Below, piece by piece: positions 1 to 8,182 of a stretch of 64,000 nucleotides of DNA. The stretch comes from Nocardioides marinus (GTDB taxonomy: Bacteria > Actinomycetota > Actinomycetes > Propionibacteriales > Nocardioidaceae), in contig NZ_JACBZI010000001.1 in NCBI RefSeq assembly GCF_013408145.1, forward strand, positions 3,982,001 through 4,046,000. Reading direction: 5' to 3'. Positions within the stretch are counted from its first letter, which is position 1; the number at the start of each line of letters is the position of its first letter. The notes under the pieces were generated by a model. It was not told the origin of the DNA and ran no database searches. It saw only the letters and a list, made by a program, of their open reading frames with translations. The position numbers and the translations under genes were made by a program.

Positions 1-489
1 CTCGACCTCGACCTGGGGACCGCGGGGTCGGGCTCCAGGTTGGTCCAACCCCTGGCCCGCGCCGGGTGCGGCGTCATCGTGGTCACCGGGTGCGGGGACC
101 TCGCCCGCTGGGGCGAGTGCCTGCGCTACGGCGCCAGGGGCGTGCTGGAGAAGACCGCGCCCCTCAACAGCATCCTCGCCGCCATCCGGCTGACCGGTGA
201 GGGGCGTGCGGTGCTGTCCCGCGAGGAGCGCGAACGACTGCTCCTGCTCTTCCACCAGGAGAAGCAGGAGCTCCAGGTCGTCCGGGACCGGCTCGAGCGG
301 CTGACGGCCAGGGAGGCCCAGGTCCTCGAGCGACTGATGGACGGCAGGACGGTGCGTGAGATCGCCCACGAGGCGGTGGTCTCGGAGGCCACCGTCCGCA
401 CCCAGGTCAAGGCGGTGCTCTCCAAGCTCGAGGTCTCCTCGCAGCTCGCCGCCGTCGGCATGGCGCACCGCGCGCGCTGGCGTTCCTAG
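1..489 (+). CDS. LuxR/NarL-type response regulator, 5'-truncated by window edge
   Basis: The frame is open from base 1, so the start lies outside the window. What is visible is the second half of a receiver domain followed by a LuxR-type helix-turn-helix. The first codons read LDLDLG, the usual surroundings of the phospho-acceptor Asp; the switch Thr (VIVVTG) and the conserved Lys (GVLEKTAPL) are present, so this receiver looks phosphorylatable. The C-terminal HTH (about the last 65 residues, LTAREAQVLERLMDG ... TVRTQVKAVLSKLEVSS) is nearly the same as that of the regulator at 3011-3745, suggesting related DNA targets. It precedes exopolysaccharide genes and a candidate operator at 516-531. 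The sensor partner is not visible. Confidence 0.85.
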   Translation, partial: LDLDLGTAGSGSRLVQPLARAGCGVIVVTGCGDLARWGECLRYGARGVLEKTAPLNSILAAIRLTGEGRAVLSREERERLLLLFHQEKQELQVVRDRLERLTAREAQVLERLMDGRTVREIAHEAVVSEATVRTQVKAVLSKLEVSSQLAAVGMAHRARWRS

Positions 490-515
490 CCGCTCGCCGC
501 GGTCGCGGCGGCAGG

Positions 516-531
516 TACCCACTTCTGGCGA
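516..531. promoter_or_regulatory. Candidate operator TACCCA-N4-TGGCGA upstream of the Alg14-like gene
   Basis: The 16-mer TACCCACTTCTGGCGA lies about 88 bp before the ATG at 619. Thirteen of its bases (516-528) recur as an exact reverse complement at 11245-11257, and the same palindromic frame (CCCA-N4-TGG) recurs at 19017-19032. All three precede exopolysaccharide transcription units at similar distance. Binding by the LuxR-type regulators of this locus is an inference. Confidence 0.5.
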
Positions 532-618
532 TGTAGGCGGCCCCCGGCGTTCCTAGGTTGGCCACGAGGCCGGTGCACGTCCGGGGCGGACCCGGGTCGA
601 GCCGGTCGAGGAGGCGAC

Positions 619-1068
619 ATGAAGGTCCTGCTCGTGTGCTCGTCGGGCGGCCACCTGGCCCAGCTCATGGCCCTGCGGCCGTGGTGGTCCCAGCACCAAC
701 GGCACTGGGTCACCTTCGACACCGCCGACGCCGTCAGCAAGCTCGACGGGGAGTCGGTCAGCTGGGCCCACCACCCCACCACCCGCAACGTGAAGAACCT
801 CGTGCTCAACACCGGACTGGCGGTCCGCACCATGGCCCGCGAGCGGCCCGACGTGGTGGTCACCACCGGGGCGGCGGTCGCGGTCCCGTTCGTCTGGTTG
901 CACCGCCCCTTCGGCGCCGCCTCGGTCTACCTCGAGGTCTTCGACCGGATCGAGACCCGCACCCTGACCGGCCGCCTCTGCCGGCCCGCGACCGATCTCT
1001 TCCTGGTCCAGTGGCCCGAGCAGCAGAGCCTGGTCCGCGGCAGCGTGCTGCTCGGCGGTGTCTGGTGA
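619..1068 (+). CDS. Alg14/PssD-like glycosyltransferase subunit
   Basis: A 149-residue protein starting MKVLLVCSSGGHLAQL, the glycine-rich N-terminal loop typical of the Alg14/PssD family. These are the membrane-associated acceptor-binding halves of split GT28-type glycosyltransferases; they recruit an Alg13/PssE-like catalytic half to add the second sugar to a polyprenyl-diphosphate-linked monosaccharide. The 149-residue length fits the family. The ATG has GGAGG seven bases upstream. The stop overlaps the GTG start of the next gene (GTGA), and that product is the expected partner, so the two are probably translated in equal amounts. Sugar specificity cannot be read from the sequence. Confidence 0.85.
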   Translation: MKVLLVCSSGGHLAQLMALRPWWSQHQRHWVTFDTADAVSKLDGESVSWAHHPTTRNVKNLVLNTGLAVRTMARERPDVVVTTGAAVAVPFVWLHRPFGAASVYLEVFDRIETRTLTGRLCRPATDLFLVQWPEQQSLVRGSVLLGGVW

Positions 1069-1628
1069 CCGGCCCGCTGGTGGCCGTCCTGGTCGGCACC
1101 GACCACCACGACTTCAGCCGGCTCGTGGGGTGGGTCCACGACCTGGCCACGCGGCCCGTCCGGCACGGCCTGGAGGGCGCCTCCTGGACCCTCCAGCACG
1201 GGGCGACCCCGGTGGTGGGTCCGTTCCCCCCGGCGGTGCGGGCCGTCGAGCTGCTCGGGATCCACGAGCTCGAGGACCTGCTCTCCCGGGCCGCCGCCGT
1301 GGTCACGCACGGGGGACCGGGGCTGATCATGGAGGCGCGTGCCCTGGGCCACCTGCCGCTGGTGGTGCCGCGCGACCCTCGGCTCGGGGAGCACGTGGAC
1401 GACCACCAGCAACGCTTCGCCCGACGCGCCGCCGAGGCCGGCCTCGTGCAGGCGGTGGGTTCGGTCGAGGAGCTCGCGGTGGGGCTGCGTCGCCGCCTCC
1501 GTCGCCCCGTGGACGCCGCCGGCGCCCGGCCGGCCATGGCCGGCGCCGGCGGCGCGGGGTCAGAGGCAGGGGCCGGCGCGGTCGCCCGCTTCGGTCAGCT
1601 GATGGACGAGCTCGTCAGGCCGCGTTGA
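1065..1628 (+). CDS. Alg13/PssE-like glycosyltransferase catalytic subunit
   Basis: A 187-residue protein (GTG start inside the preceding stop, 4-bp overlap) resembling the C-terminal half of GT28/MurG enzymes. It carries VLVGTDHHDF near the N-terminus and the nucleotide-sugar binding segment VVTHGGPGLIMEAR, followed by LPLVVPRDPRLGEHVDDHQ, the donor-binding signature of Alg13/PssE. It should pair with the Alg14-like product upstream to form one membrane-bound transferase that extends the lipid-linked exopolysaccharide repeat unit. The C-terminal 40 residues are Ala/Gly-rich and probably disordered. The priming transferase gene follows after only three bases. Confidence 0.85.
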   Translation: MTGPLVAVLVGTDHHDFSRLVGWVHDLATRPVRHGLEGASWTLQHGATPVVGPFPPAVRAVELLGIHELEDLLSRAAAVVTHGGPGLIMEARALGHLPLVVPRDPRLGEHVDDHQQRFARRAAEAGLVQAVGSVEELAVGLRRRLRRPVDAAGARPAMAGAGGAGSEAGAGAVARFGQLMDELVRPR

Positions 1629-1631
1629 CCC

Positions 1632-3017
1632 GTGGCGACGCTGCTCGGCGAGATCGCCCGGCCCACCTCGGCCGGGACGGTCCCCGCCACGCCCCGGCTG
1701 AGACCGGACCGCCTGCTGCCCTGGGGCGACGGCCTGGCGGGTGCCGTGGCCGGCGGGGTCGGCCTCGGGCAGACCCCGCTGGGGCCGTGGCCGGTGGCCG
1801 CGGTGGCGATCGCCGTGGGCTGGACGCTGCTCCTGGCCTGGTTCCGGGCCTACGACCGGGTGTCGATGGCCCTGCCCGCGGTGCGGCACGCCGTGCCGCA
1901 GGCGGGCCTGGCGCTGGTCGGTCTCCCGCTGCTGCCGGCCGCGCTGCTCGGCGCCCGGGTGAACGCCCCCGTCCTGCTGGGGATGGCGGCCTGGTGCGCG
2001 GCCAGCGCGGTGCTGCTGCGCCTGCCGGCACGACGCCACCCCGCCAGGCTCGTGGTGGCCGGCCACCACGACGGCGTACGCCGGACGATGCACGCCCTGG
2101 AGCGGGACCCTCGCGTGCAGGTGGTGGGCGCCTGCGTGGCAGGTGCCCGCGGCGACCGTGGGCTGCCGGTGCCGACCGACGTGGGGTTCGAGCGCCTGCC
2201 CGAGCTGGCCCGACGCCTCGATGCCGACGGTGTCGTCGTGCTGCCCTGCCGGCACCTCGACGCCCCTCGGCTACGGCGGCTCGGGTGGACCCTCGAGCAG
2301 GAAGGGGTCCACCTCCTGCTCAGTCCCGGGCTGGTCGACGTGACGCGGGGGCGCGGTCACCTGCGCGAGTACGGCGACCTCGGGCTGCTCCACGTCCGGC
2401 ACCCCGACCTCGTCGGGCCGCGCCGCGTGGTCAAGGAGGTGGGCGAGCGGGCCCTGGCCGCGACGGCGCTGCTGGTCGCGAGCCCGCTCCTGGTGTGCCT
2501 GGCGCTGCTCGTGCGCCTCGACACCCCCGGGCCGGCCTTCTTCACCCAGGAGCGGGTCGGCCGGCACGGTCGGGTGTTCCGGATGATCAAGCTGCGCAGC
2601 ATGGTGCCGGACGCGAGCCACCGGCTGGCGATGCTGCTCGAGGACAACGAGGCCGACGGGGAGCTGTTCAAGATCCGTGCGGACCCCCGCGTGACCCGCC
2701 TGGGCCGCTGGCTGCGGCGTACGTCGTTGGACGAGCTGCCGCAGCTGGTCAACGTGGTCCTGGGCGACATGGCACTGGTCGGGCCCCGGCCGCCGCTGCC
2801 CCACGAGGTGGCGGGCTACGACGGCGACGCCCGTCGCCGGCTGGTGGTCAAGCCCGGACTCACCGGGTTGTGGCAGGTCTCGGGCCGCTCGGACCTCTCC
2901 TGGTCCGACACCGTGCGGCTGGACCTGCGCTACGTCGACAACTGGTCGCTGGGCCTGGACGCCGCGATCCTGGCGCGCACCCTGCGGGCGGTCGCGACCG
3001 GTCGCGGTGCCTACTGA
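1632..3017 (+). CDS. Polyprenyl glycosyl-1-phosphate transferase (priming enzyme of exopolysaccharide synthesis)
   Basis: A 461-residue membrane enzyme of the WcaJ/CpsE/RfbP type (bacterial sugar transferase). The N-terminal part has hydrophobic segments and a nucleotide-binding-like domain (about residues 130-230); the C-terminal catalytic domain (about 265-461) follows one membrane segment and holds ERVGRHGRVFRMIKLRSM, SLDELPQLVNVVLGDMALVG and PGLTGLWQVSGRS. It transfers a sugar phosphate from a UDP-sugar to undecaprenyl phosphate, the first step of repeat-unit assembly on the cytoplasmic face. The GTG at 1632 lies three bases after the previous stop, so 619-3017 is one operon. Its end overlaps the convergent regulator gene by 7 bp. 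Confidence 0.92.
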   Translation: MATLLGEIARPTSAGTVPATPRLRPDRLLPWGDGLAGAVAGGVGLGQTPLGPWPVAAVAIAVGWTLLLAWFRAYDRVSMALPAVRHAVPQAGLALVGLPLLPAALLGARVNAPVLLGMAAWCAASAVLLRLPARRHPARLVVAGHHDGVRRTMHALERDPRVQVVGACVAGARGDRGLPVPTDVGFERLPELARRLDADGVVVLPCRHLDAPRLRRLGWTLEQEGVHLLLSPGLVDVTRGRGHLREYGDLGLLHVRHPDLVGPRRVVKEVGERALAATALLVASPLLVCLALLVRLDTPGPAFFTQERVGRHGRVFRMIKLRSMVPDASHRLAMLLEDNEADGELFKIRADPRVTRLGRWLRRTSLDELPQLVNVVLGDMALVGPRPPLPHEVAGYDGDARRRLVVKPGLTGLWQVSGRSDLSWSDTVRLDLRYVDNWSLGLDAAILARTLRAVATGRGAY

Positions 3018-3745
3018 GGCCGACGCTCGACCGGGCCGCCGCGCCCCACGGGGAGCGAGCGTCGGTAGGCCGCGACGGCCGCGAGCTGCGAGCTCACCTC
3101 CAGCTTGCGCAGCACCGCCTTCACCTGGCTGCGCACCGTGCCCTCGCTGACCCCCGTGAGGTCGGCGATGGCGCGGACGGTCAGCCCGTCGTAGAGCAGG
3201 GCCAGCACCGAGTGCTCGCGAGGGGAGAGACGGCGCATCCGCTGCTCCTCGGCGAGCCGGGCGGCGTCGTCCGCCCGCCACTCGCGGATCCGACGCTCGC
3301 GGTCGGCCCTGCTCATCACGAGCCGCCGCGCCATCAGCGCGTGCAGGGTGTGCACGAGCTGCTCGAGCGGGATCGTGGTCGGGACCACGGCCTGCAGCCC
3401 CGCGGCGACCAGCTCGCCCCACGCGACGTCCTGGGGGTCGTTGACCAGCAGCAGCCAGGGCATCGGCAGGGCCGAGACGAGGCCGGCGGCCTGCGTACGA
3501 CGGCGCGGGTCGTCCAGGTCCCCCACGACCAGGCCGGCCATCGGCCGGTGGGCCATCACCTGGCGGCGGGCCGCCGCATCCAGCCGCGAGCGGGGCCAGA
3601 GCATGGCCTGGACGAGGAAGTCCCGGCTCTCGAGCGCGACGCGGACGGCGTCGCCGACCAGGGGCTGGTCCGACACCAGCACCAGCCGCACCCGCGGGGG
3701 GCGCAGGCCCGGGGTCTGCCCGCGGCCGGCGGGGCCGGTGGTCAC
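3011..3745 (-). CDS. LuxR/NarL-type regulator with degenerate receiver
   Basis: A 244-residue regulator: receiver-like domain (about residues 18-130), a charged linker and a LuxR HTH (about 168-232, LSPREHSVLALLYDGLTVRAI ... VRSQVKAVLRKLEVSS). The N-terminal acidic pair is reduced to SDQ and the conserved receiver Lys region reads VVPTTIPLEQL, without Lys, so it may act without phosphorylation or answer another ligand. The HTH recognition segment almost matches that of the regulator at 1-489. The GTG start overlaps the upstream lipoprotein stop by 4 bp, making it the last gene of the 7978-3011 operon. It is therefore co-expressed with two surface proteins, which suggests feedback on exopolysaccharide expression (inference). 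Confidence 0.85.
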   Translation of the reverse strand: MTTGPAGRGQTPGLRPPRVRLVLVSDQPLVGDAVRVALESRDFLVQAMLWPRSRLDAAARRQVMAHRPMAGLVVGDLDDPRRRTQAAGLVSALPMPWLLLVNDPQDVAWGELVAAGLQAVVPTTIPLEQLVHTLHALMARRLVMSRADRERRIREWRADDAARLAEEQRMRRLSPREHSVLALLYDGLTVRAIADLTGVSEGTVRSQVKAVLRKLEVSSQLAAVAAYRRSLPVGRGGPVERRPQ

Positions 3746-4608
3746 GGCTGAGGGTCCGAGACCGCGACCACGACGTTGTCGATCCAGCCGTTGAACTGAT
3801 CGGTGGAGGACACGGTGACCTCACCGTCGTCACCGACCTTCGTGCCCACTGTCAGGGGGGTGCGTCGTGGGAAGGAGACCGCGCCGGTCACACCGTCGGC
3901 TGTCGCCACCGCGGTCTCGGCCCGCCGCCCCTCCAGGGGGCGCAGGGACAGCGTGAGGCCCGCGGGGTTCCGCGTGCAGGTCAGCCGGTACCAGCGTCGG
4001 CGGTCCACCGCCTCGTCGAGCCGGGCGACCAGGGCCCCCTCCTCCCCGGCGACCCGGCACGAGCCCACCCCGTGGTCGACCTGCAGCTTGTACTGAGCGC
4101 TGTCGGCGTAGAGCCCGCGCTGCACCAGGTTGTCCCCGTCGTCGGTGCTGAGACCGTCCGAGGTCTTGTCCAGGCGGAAGTCGGCGCCGACGGTGAACGC
4201 GGCGTCCCCCGGCGAGAGCGGGTCGGCCTCGCCGCGCGGGACCCGGACCACGAGCCCGGCCGAGCGGGGTGCTGCCGCGGCGAGGCCCGGGAGCCGCGCC
4301 GAGTCCCCGGTGAGTCCCGGGCCGCGCCTGACGCGTCCGCCCGCCGCGGTCACCACCGCGACGTCGACCTGCGCGGTGCCGGTGCTCGCGGTGGTCGCCA
4401 TGATGCTGCCGACCGGCCCCGGCCAGTCGTCGAAGCGCAGCTCGAGCACCGTCACGGCGTCCGGGTCGTGCGGGGTCAGGCCCTCCGCCTGCGTGCTCCG
4501 GGCCAGCGGGTCGGGGACGCCGGCCGGTGCTGCACACCCCGACAGCAGGGCCAGCGGGAGGAGCGCGGCCAGGGCCCGCACGCGGTCGGGGCCGGGAACC
4601 GGTGGCAT
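3742..4608 (-). CDS. Lipoprotein with a LamG/concanavalin-like domain
   Basis: A 288-residue exported lipoprotein. I place the start at the ATG at 4608 because GAGGAG sits at 4615-4620. The signal peptide ends in the lipobox LLSGC (Cys25). The rest is a beta-rich domain with spaced Cys residues, and its last 45 residues (QFNGWIDNVVVAVSD) look like the closing strand of a LamG/concanavalin A-like lectin fold, the 'polysaccharide lyase-like' jelly roll often seen in actinobacterial exopolysaccharide clusters. It could bind the secreted polymer or a host or matrix glycan. It lies 10 bp after the large propeller protein and overlaps the LuxR gene, so the three form one operon. No catalytic motif seen. 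Confidence 0.75.
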   Translation of the reverse strand: MPPVPGPDRVRALAALLPLALLSGCAAPAGVPDPLARSTQAEGLTPHDPDAVTVLELRFDDWPGPVGSIMATTASTGTAQVDVAVVTAAGGRVRRGPGLTGDSARLPGLAAAAPRSAGLVVRVPRGEADPLSPGDAAFTVGADFRLDKTSDGLSTDDGDNLVQRGLYADSAQYKLQVDHGVGSCRVAGEEGALVARLDEAVDRRRWYRLTCTRNPAGLTLSLRPLEGRRAETAVATADGVTGAVSFPRRTPLTVGTKVGDDGEVTVSSTDQFNGWIDNVVVAVSDPQP

Positions 4609-4618
4609 CGCACGCTCC

Positions 4619-7600
4619 TCACCCTGTGGCATGCACGACGGAGAACATCAGGGTCCGGGTGACCGCAGGGTCGCTGGTGGCGACGTCGCCGCCCGGGTCG
4701 CCGGGTGCCACCGCGGCCCCCAGGTCGCCGCCGATCCCGGTCAGTCGCCCGCCTCCCGCGCCGGCGGCGCTGGTGCGGACCTCGAGCTGCGGGGGTGCGG
4801 TCCAGGTGACGGCTCCGGAGCGCTTGGCGACCCAGTGCCGCGACACCCAGCCACCACCCGGGGGCACAGTGACCGCCGGTGCCGTGTGCTGCGTGGCGGA
4901 ACCCGACTGCACGCTGATCGCGTGGTCGACCACGCGGCTCTCACCCCCCGAGGACCGGTAGGCCTCCAGGGTGAAGACGTCCTTGGCGTAGCCGGAGGTC
5001 GGCACGGTGAGCGTGGATCCCGCGTCGGCGGCCGTCGCGGTGCGCGTCCAGCTGCGGCCCTGGATGCCGGTGCCGACCACCGAGTCGAGGACCGTCCACC
5101 CGGCGGGGTCGCTGATCGTGACCGCGGTGTTGTTCAGCGTCAGGTAGGCCACCAGCGTGTCGCCGGGACGGACCGCGCCGGGCACGGTGAGCCGGTGCCG
5201 GTCGGTGTTGCCGGCCGAGGAGTCGGCCGCCACGAAGGTGATCCCCCCGGTGGTCGGCGGCTGCACCGTCACCTGGCGCGAGGTGCTGGCGGTGCCGCCG
5301 GCGCTGGAGGTGACCGTGAGGGTCACGGTGTACGTGCCCGCTGCGGCGTACGGGTGGCTCGGCGTCGGTCCGGACCCGCTGGCCCCGTCGCCGAACTGCC
5401 ACAGGTAGGTGGGGGTGCCGCCCGGCGTGGTGGAGGCGGTCCCGTCGAAGGTGCAGGTCTGACCGGTGCACGACTCGGAGAAGGACGCGGTCGGCGTCAC
5501 CGGGTCGGGCGAGCCCTCGGGGCCCACGAAGAGCGTGCGCGCCGCCCAGTCGGTGCCGTCCACGCCCGGCCCGGAGACCACCTGCTCGGTGCCCGGGACC
5601 GGAGCGCCGGACTGCGCCCCCTGGCTCCAGGCGGCCCGGTGCAGGTCGCCGTCGGTCGTGGCCCAGAACAGGTGGGAGTCGGTGACGAACATGCCACGGG
5701 CGCCGCTGAGGTCCAGGCCGGTGGCGACCTGCAGGCGCTGGGCACCCACCACGCCGCTGCTCGGGGTGAAGTAGCGGTAGTACAACCGCGGGTCGCCGGC
5801 CCGGGTGAAGTAGAGCCGGCCCCCGTCCAGGAACATGCCGGTGCTGGCCGCCACGTCGTCGTGCCAGGCCGCGAGGGCGACGATCCGGTCGGCGGTGTCG
5901 ACCGGGCTCGCCGGACCGTAGGTCGTACCGGTGAAGCGCCGGCTCGTCAGCGCGCCGTCGTCGGTCGCGGTGTAGAGCGTCTCGCCGACCATGAAGGCGC
6001 CGCGGACCCGGTCCCAGTCGATGCCGCCGGCCGGTGCCGTGCCGGTCGCCCCGGCGGTGCTCCCGTCGAAGGAGCGCCGCTGCAGGCCGCCGGTCGTGGG
6101 GGTGGGTGCCGGGAGGTCGGTCCGCAGGATCTCGATGCCGTTCACGAGCGGGTTCTCCACCACGTGCGCCAGGTCGATGTCCACGGTGCCGTCGCTGGTG
6201 ATCGTGAACTCCTCCACGGTGCCGACGTCATGACCGGCCGCGACCACGATGTCGTAGTCGTCGAGGACCGTCGTGCCGTCGATCGCCACGTCGAAGACGC
6301 GCTGCCCGGGCTGGCTCGTGCCGCTGTAGCGGTTGGCGAAGTACAGGCGGACCTCCAGCGGCGTGCCTGCCGGCACCGGGAAGTCCCACTCCTGCTCCGG
6401 GACCGGCGAGGGGTCCCACAGCTCCGTGGCGAACACGGCGCGGGGAGTCCCCGCGGGCACGGCGGGGGTCACGGCCGGGATCGCGCCGTACCCCGCCGAG
6501 TTCTGACCCGAGGAGTGGTACGGCGACGGGTCGGTCGTGGTGTCGGCGTCCCACGCCGGGCCGCTGCCCGGCACCAGGGACGGGCCCCCGGCGTTGACCC
6601 GGTAGAGGACGCGGGGATCGGGGCTGGTCCCCGCCGAGCCGCCGAGGTAGACGTCGGCGGGCAGCCGGGGGGTGCGCACGGCGGGGTAGCTGGAGCCACC
6701 GCTCGGCAGCAGCGCGATCCTGCCGCGGTACTGGTAGTCGCCGATCCGGTCGGTGTCGGAGGCGACCCACAGGCCACGGGCGGTGAGCAGGTAGTCGAAG
6801 ACCCCGACGCCCTTGTCGCGGGTCGGGTCCCAGTCCAGCGGGAGGCCGTTGGACGGGTCCAGGGCGGCGATGCCCTCCCGGGAGACCGCTCCCGGGCCGG
6901 GCCGGTCGCCGGCGAAGGGGTTGTTCCACCAGCGCTGGTGCCCACCGACGTACACCGCGGCGTCGGTCGCCTCCACGGCGTACGTCGTGTCACCGCCGGT
7001 GTGGTCGATCCAGGACGGGCGGACGTCGGCGCCGGTCGACGCGGTCTCGAACCTGGCCACCGTGTCGCAGGCGGTCGAAGGGCCGCCGTAGGCCCCGGTC
7101 GTGCTCACGACGAGGTAGCGGCCGTCGGGGGAGAAGTCCACGTCGCGCATGTAGGAGTCGAAGACCGAGGCACAGGGATCGGTGTAGAAGTCGGTCCGCC
7201 AGGGGCCCGGGGCCGCGCTCGGCCCGGTGAGGTCGAGCATCAGGAACTGGTGGTTCCGCACCCCGGCGAGGGTGTCGAAGTTGCCCACCGCCGCCAGGCG
7301 GGAGCCGTCGGGGGCGAGGTCCATCTGCAGGACCTGCGTCGCGCCCTCGTTGTGGTAGCCCGCGAGCGGGAGCGACATGTAGCCCTGGGGTGCGCCCGTG
7401 GTGGGGTCGACGGTGGTCAGCGCGGTCTGGCCGCGTCCACCGACGTGGGTGAAGGCACCGCCCACCCACAACCGTCCGTCGGCCAGCTCGAGGTCGCGCA
7501 CCTGACCGGTGATCGCACCGGGGTTGAACCCGGTGACCAACCCGCCGTCGGAGACGCGGATCCGGGCCAGCCGCTGGCGCGAGGCGCCGGCGATCGAGGT

Positions 7601-7978
7601 GTAGGCGCCCCCGACGTACACGGTGCTGCCGTCCGGCGCCGGCAGCACCGTGCGCACGGTGCCGTTCGGGTTCGGGCGGAAGGCCGGATCGATCTTGCCG
7701 GTGCTGGCGCTGAAGGCCAGCAGCCCGTTGCGGGTGACCACGGCAGTGTCCCCGCTGTCGTTGCGCGCCCGGGTGAAGGAGCCACCCAGCACGATCGTGT
7801 CCCCGACCTGGACGACGGAGTACACCCGGCCGTCGAGCACGTGGGGGGTCCCCGGGGCGGGCCGCTCGGCGACCAGCTCCCCACCGGGGGTGTCGGCCGA
7901 GGCGACCGGGGTGGCCGTCCAGGTGGCGACCGCCGTGGCCAGGGCGGCGATGACGAGGAGTGCCGGACGAGCGCGCAT
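4619..7978 (-). CDS. Secreted propeller/malectin/PKD multidomain surface protein
   Basis: A 1119-residue exported protein. The signal peptide is residues 1-28 (cut after VASA). Residues 30-510 carry repeated beta-propeller-like blades (VYVGGAYTSIAG, LWVGGAFTHVGG). Residues about 513-618 look like malectin, the di-glucose-binding fold (LEVRLYFANRYSG, NGIEILR). A second propeller-like stretch follows; a PKD domain spans about 829-904 (YLWQFGDGASGSGPTPSHPY); the C-terminal 215 residues form a beta-sandwich often found after PKD domains in actinobacteria. No membrane anchor or sorting signal is evident, so it is probably secreted or held by glycan binding. It heads an operon with a lipoprotein and a LuxR regulator and diverges from the polymerase gene. 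Role in binding or organising the exopolysaccharide is inferred. Confidence 0.8.
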   Translation of the reverse strand: MRARPALLVIAALATAVATWTATPVASADTPGGELVAERPAPGTPHVLDGRVYSVVQVGDTIVLGGSFTRARNDSGDTAVVTRNGLLAFSASTGKIDPAFRPNPNGTVRTVLPAPDGSTVYVGGAYTSIAGASRQRLARIRVSDGGLVTGFNPGAITGQVRDLELADGRLWVGGAFTHVGGRGQTALTTVDPTTGAPQGYMSLPLAGYHNEGATQVLQMDLAPDGSRLAAVGNFDTLAGVRNHQFLMLDLTGPSAAPGPWRTDFYTDPCASVFDSYMRDVDFSPDGRYLVVSTTGAYGGPSTACDTVARFETASTGADVRPSWIDHTGGDTTYAVEATDAAVYVGGHQRWWNNPFAGDRPGPGAVSREGIAALDPSNGLPLDWDPTRDKGVGVFDYLLTARGLWVASDTDRIGDYQYRGRIALLPSGGSSYPAVRTPRLPADVYLGGSAGTSPDPRVLYRVNAGGPSLVPGSGPAWDADTTTDPSPYHSSGQNSAGYGAIPAVTPAVPAGTPRAVFATELWDPSPVPEQEWDFPVPAGTPLEVRLYFANRYSGTSQPGQRVFDVAIDGTTVLDDYDIVVAAGHDVGTVEEFTITSDGTVDIDLAHVVENPLVNGIEILRTDLPAPTPTTGGLQRRSFDGSTAGATGTAPAGGIDWDRVRGAFMVGETLYTATDDGALTSRRFTGTTYGPASPVDTADRIVALAAWHDDVAASTGMFLDGGRLYFTRAGDPRLYYRYFTPSSGVVGAQRLQVATGLDLSGARGMFVTDSHLFWATTDGDLHRAAWSQGAQSGAPVPGTEQVVSGPGVDGTDWAARTLFVGPEGSPDPVTPTASFSESCTGQTCTFDGTASTTPGGTPTYLWQFGDGASGSGPTPSHPYAAAGTYTVTLTVTSSAGGTASTSRQVTVQPPTTGGITFVAADSSAGNTDRHRLTVPGAVRPGDTLVAYLTLNNTAVTISDPAGWTVLDSVVGTGIQGRSWTRTATAADAGSTLTVPTSGYAKDVFTLEAYRSSGGESRVVDHAISVQSGSATQHTAPAVTVPPGGGWVSRHWVAKRSGAVTWTAPPQLEVRTSAAGAGGGRLTGIGGDLGAAVAPGDPGGDVATSDPAVTRTLMFSVVHATG

Positions 7979-8182
7979 GGGACTACCTGCCTCGGACGAA
8001 GGTGGGAGGCGACGGCCGGAGCCGTGGTGCAGGGGGCTGCGAGTGGGCCCCGACCGCCGCCGACCGGCAGCGGACCGGTCCTCTCGGACGCTAGGCGTGC
8101 CGTCGGTCGGCGGAGATCCTGCGGCACGAAGATCATCGATAGTGGTGACGAGCCGGGGCCCGGACCCGGCTTGGCTCGTTGG

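Noticed and set aside
558..1064. Upstream extension of the Alg13-like gene frame
   Set aside because: It overlaps the Alg14-like gene in another frame and is Arg/Pro-rich; the GTGA overlap at 1065 gives the expected family length.
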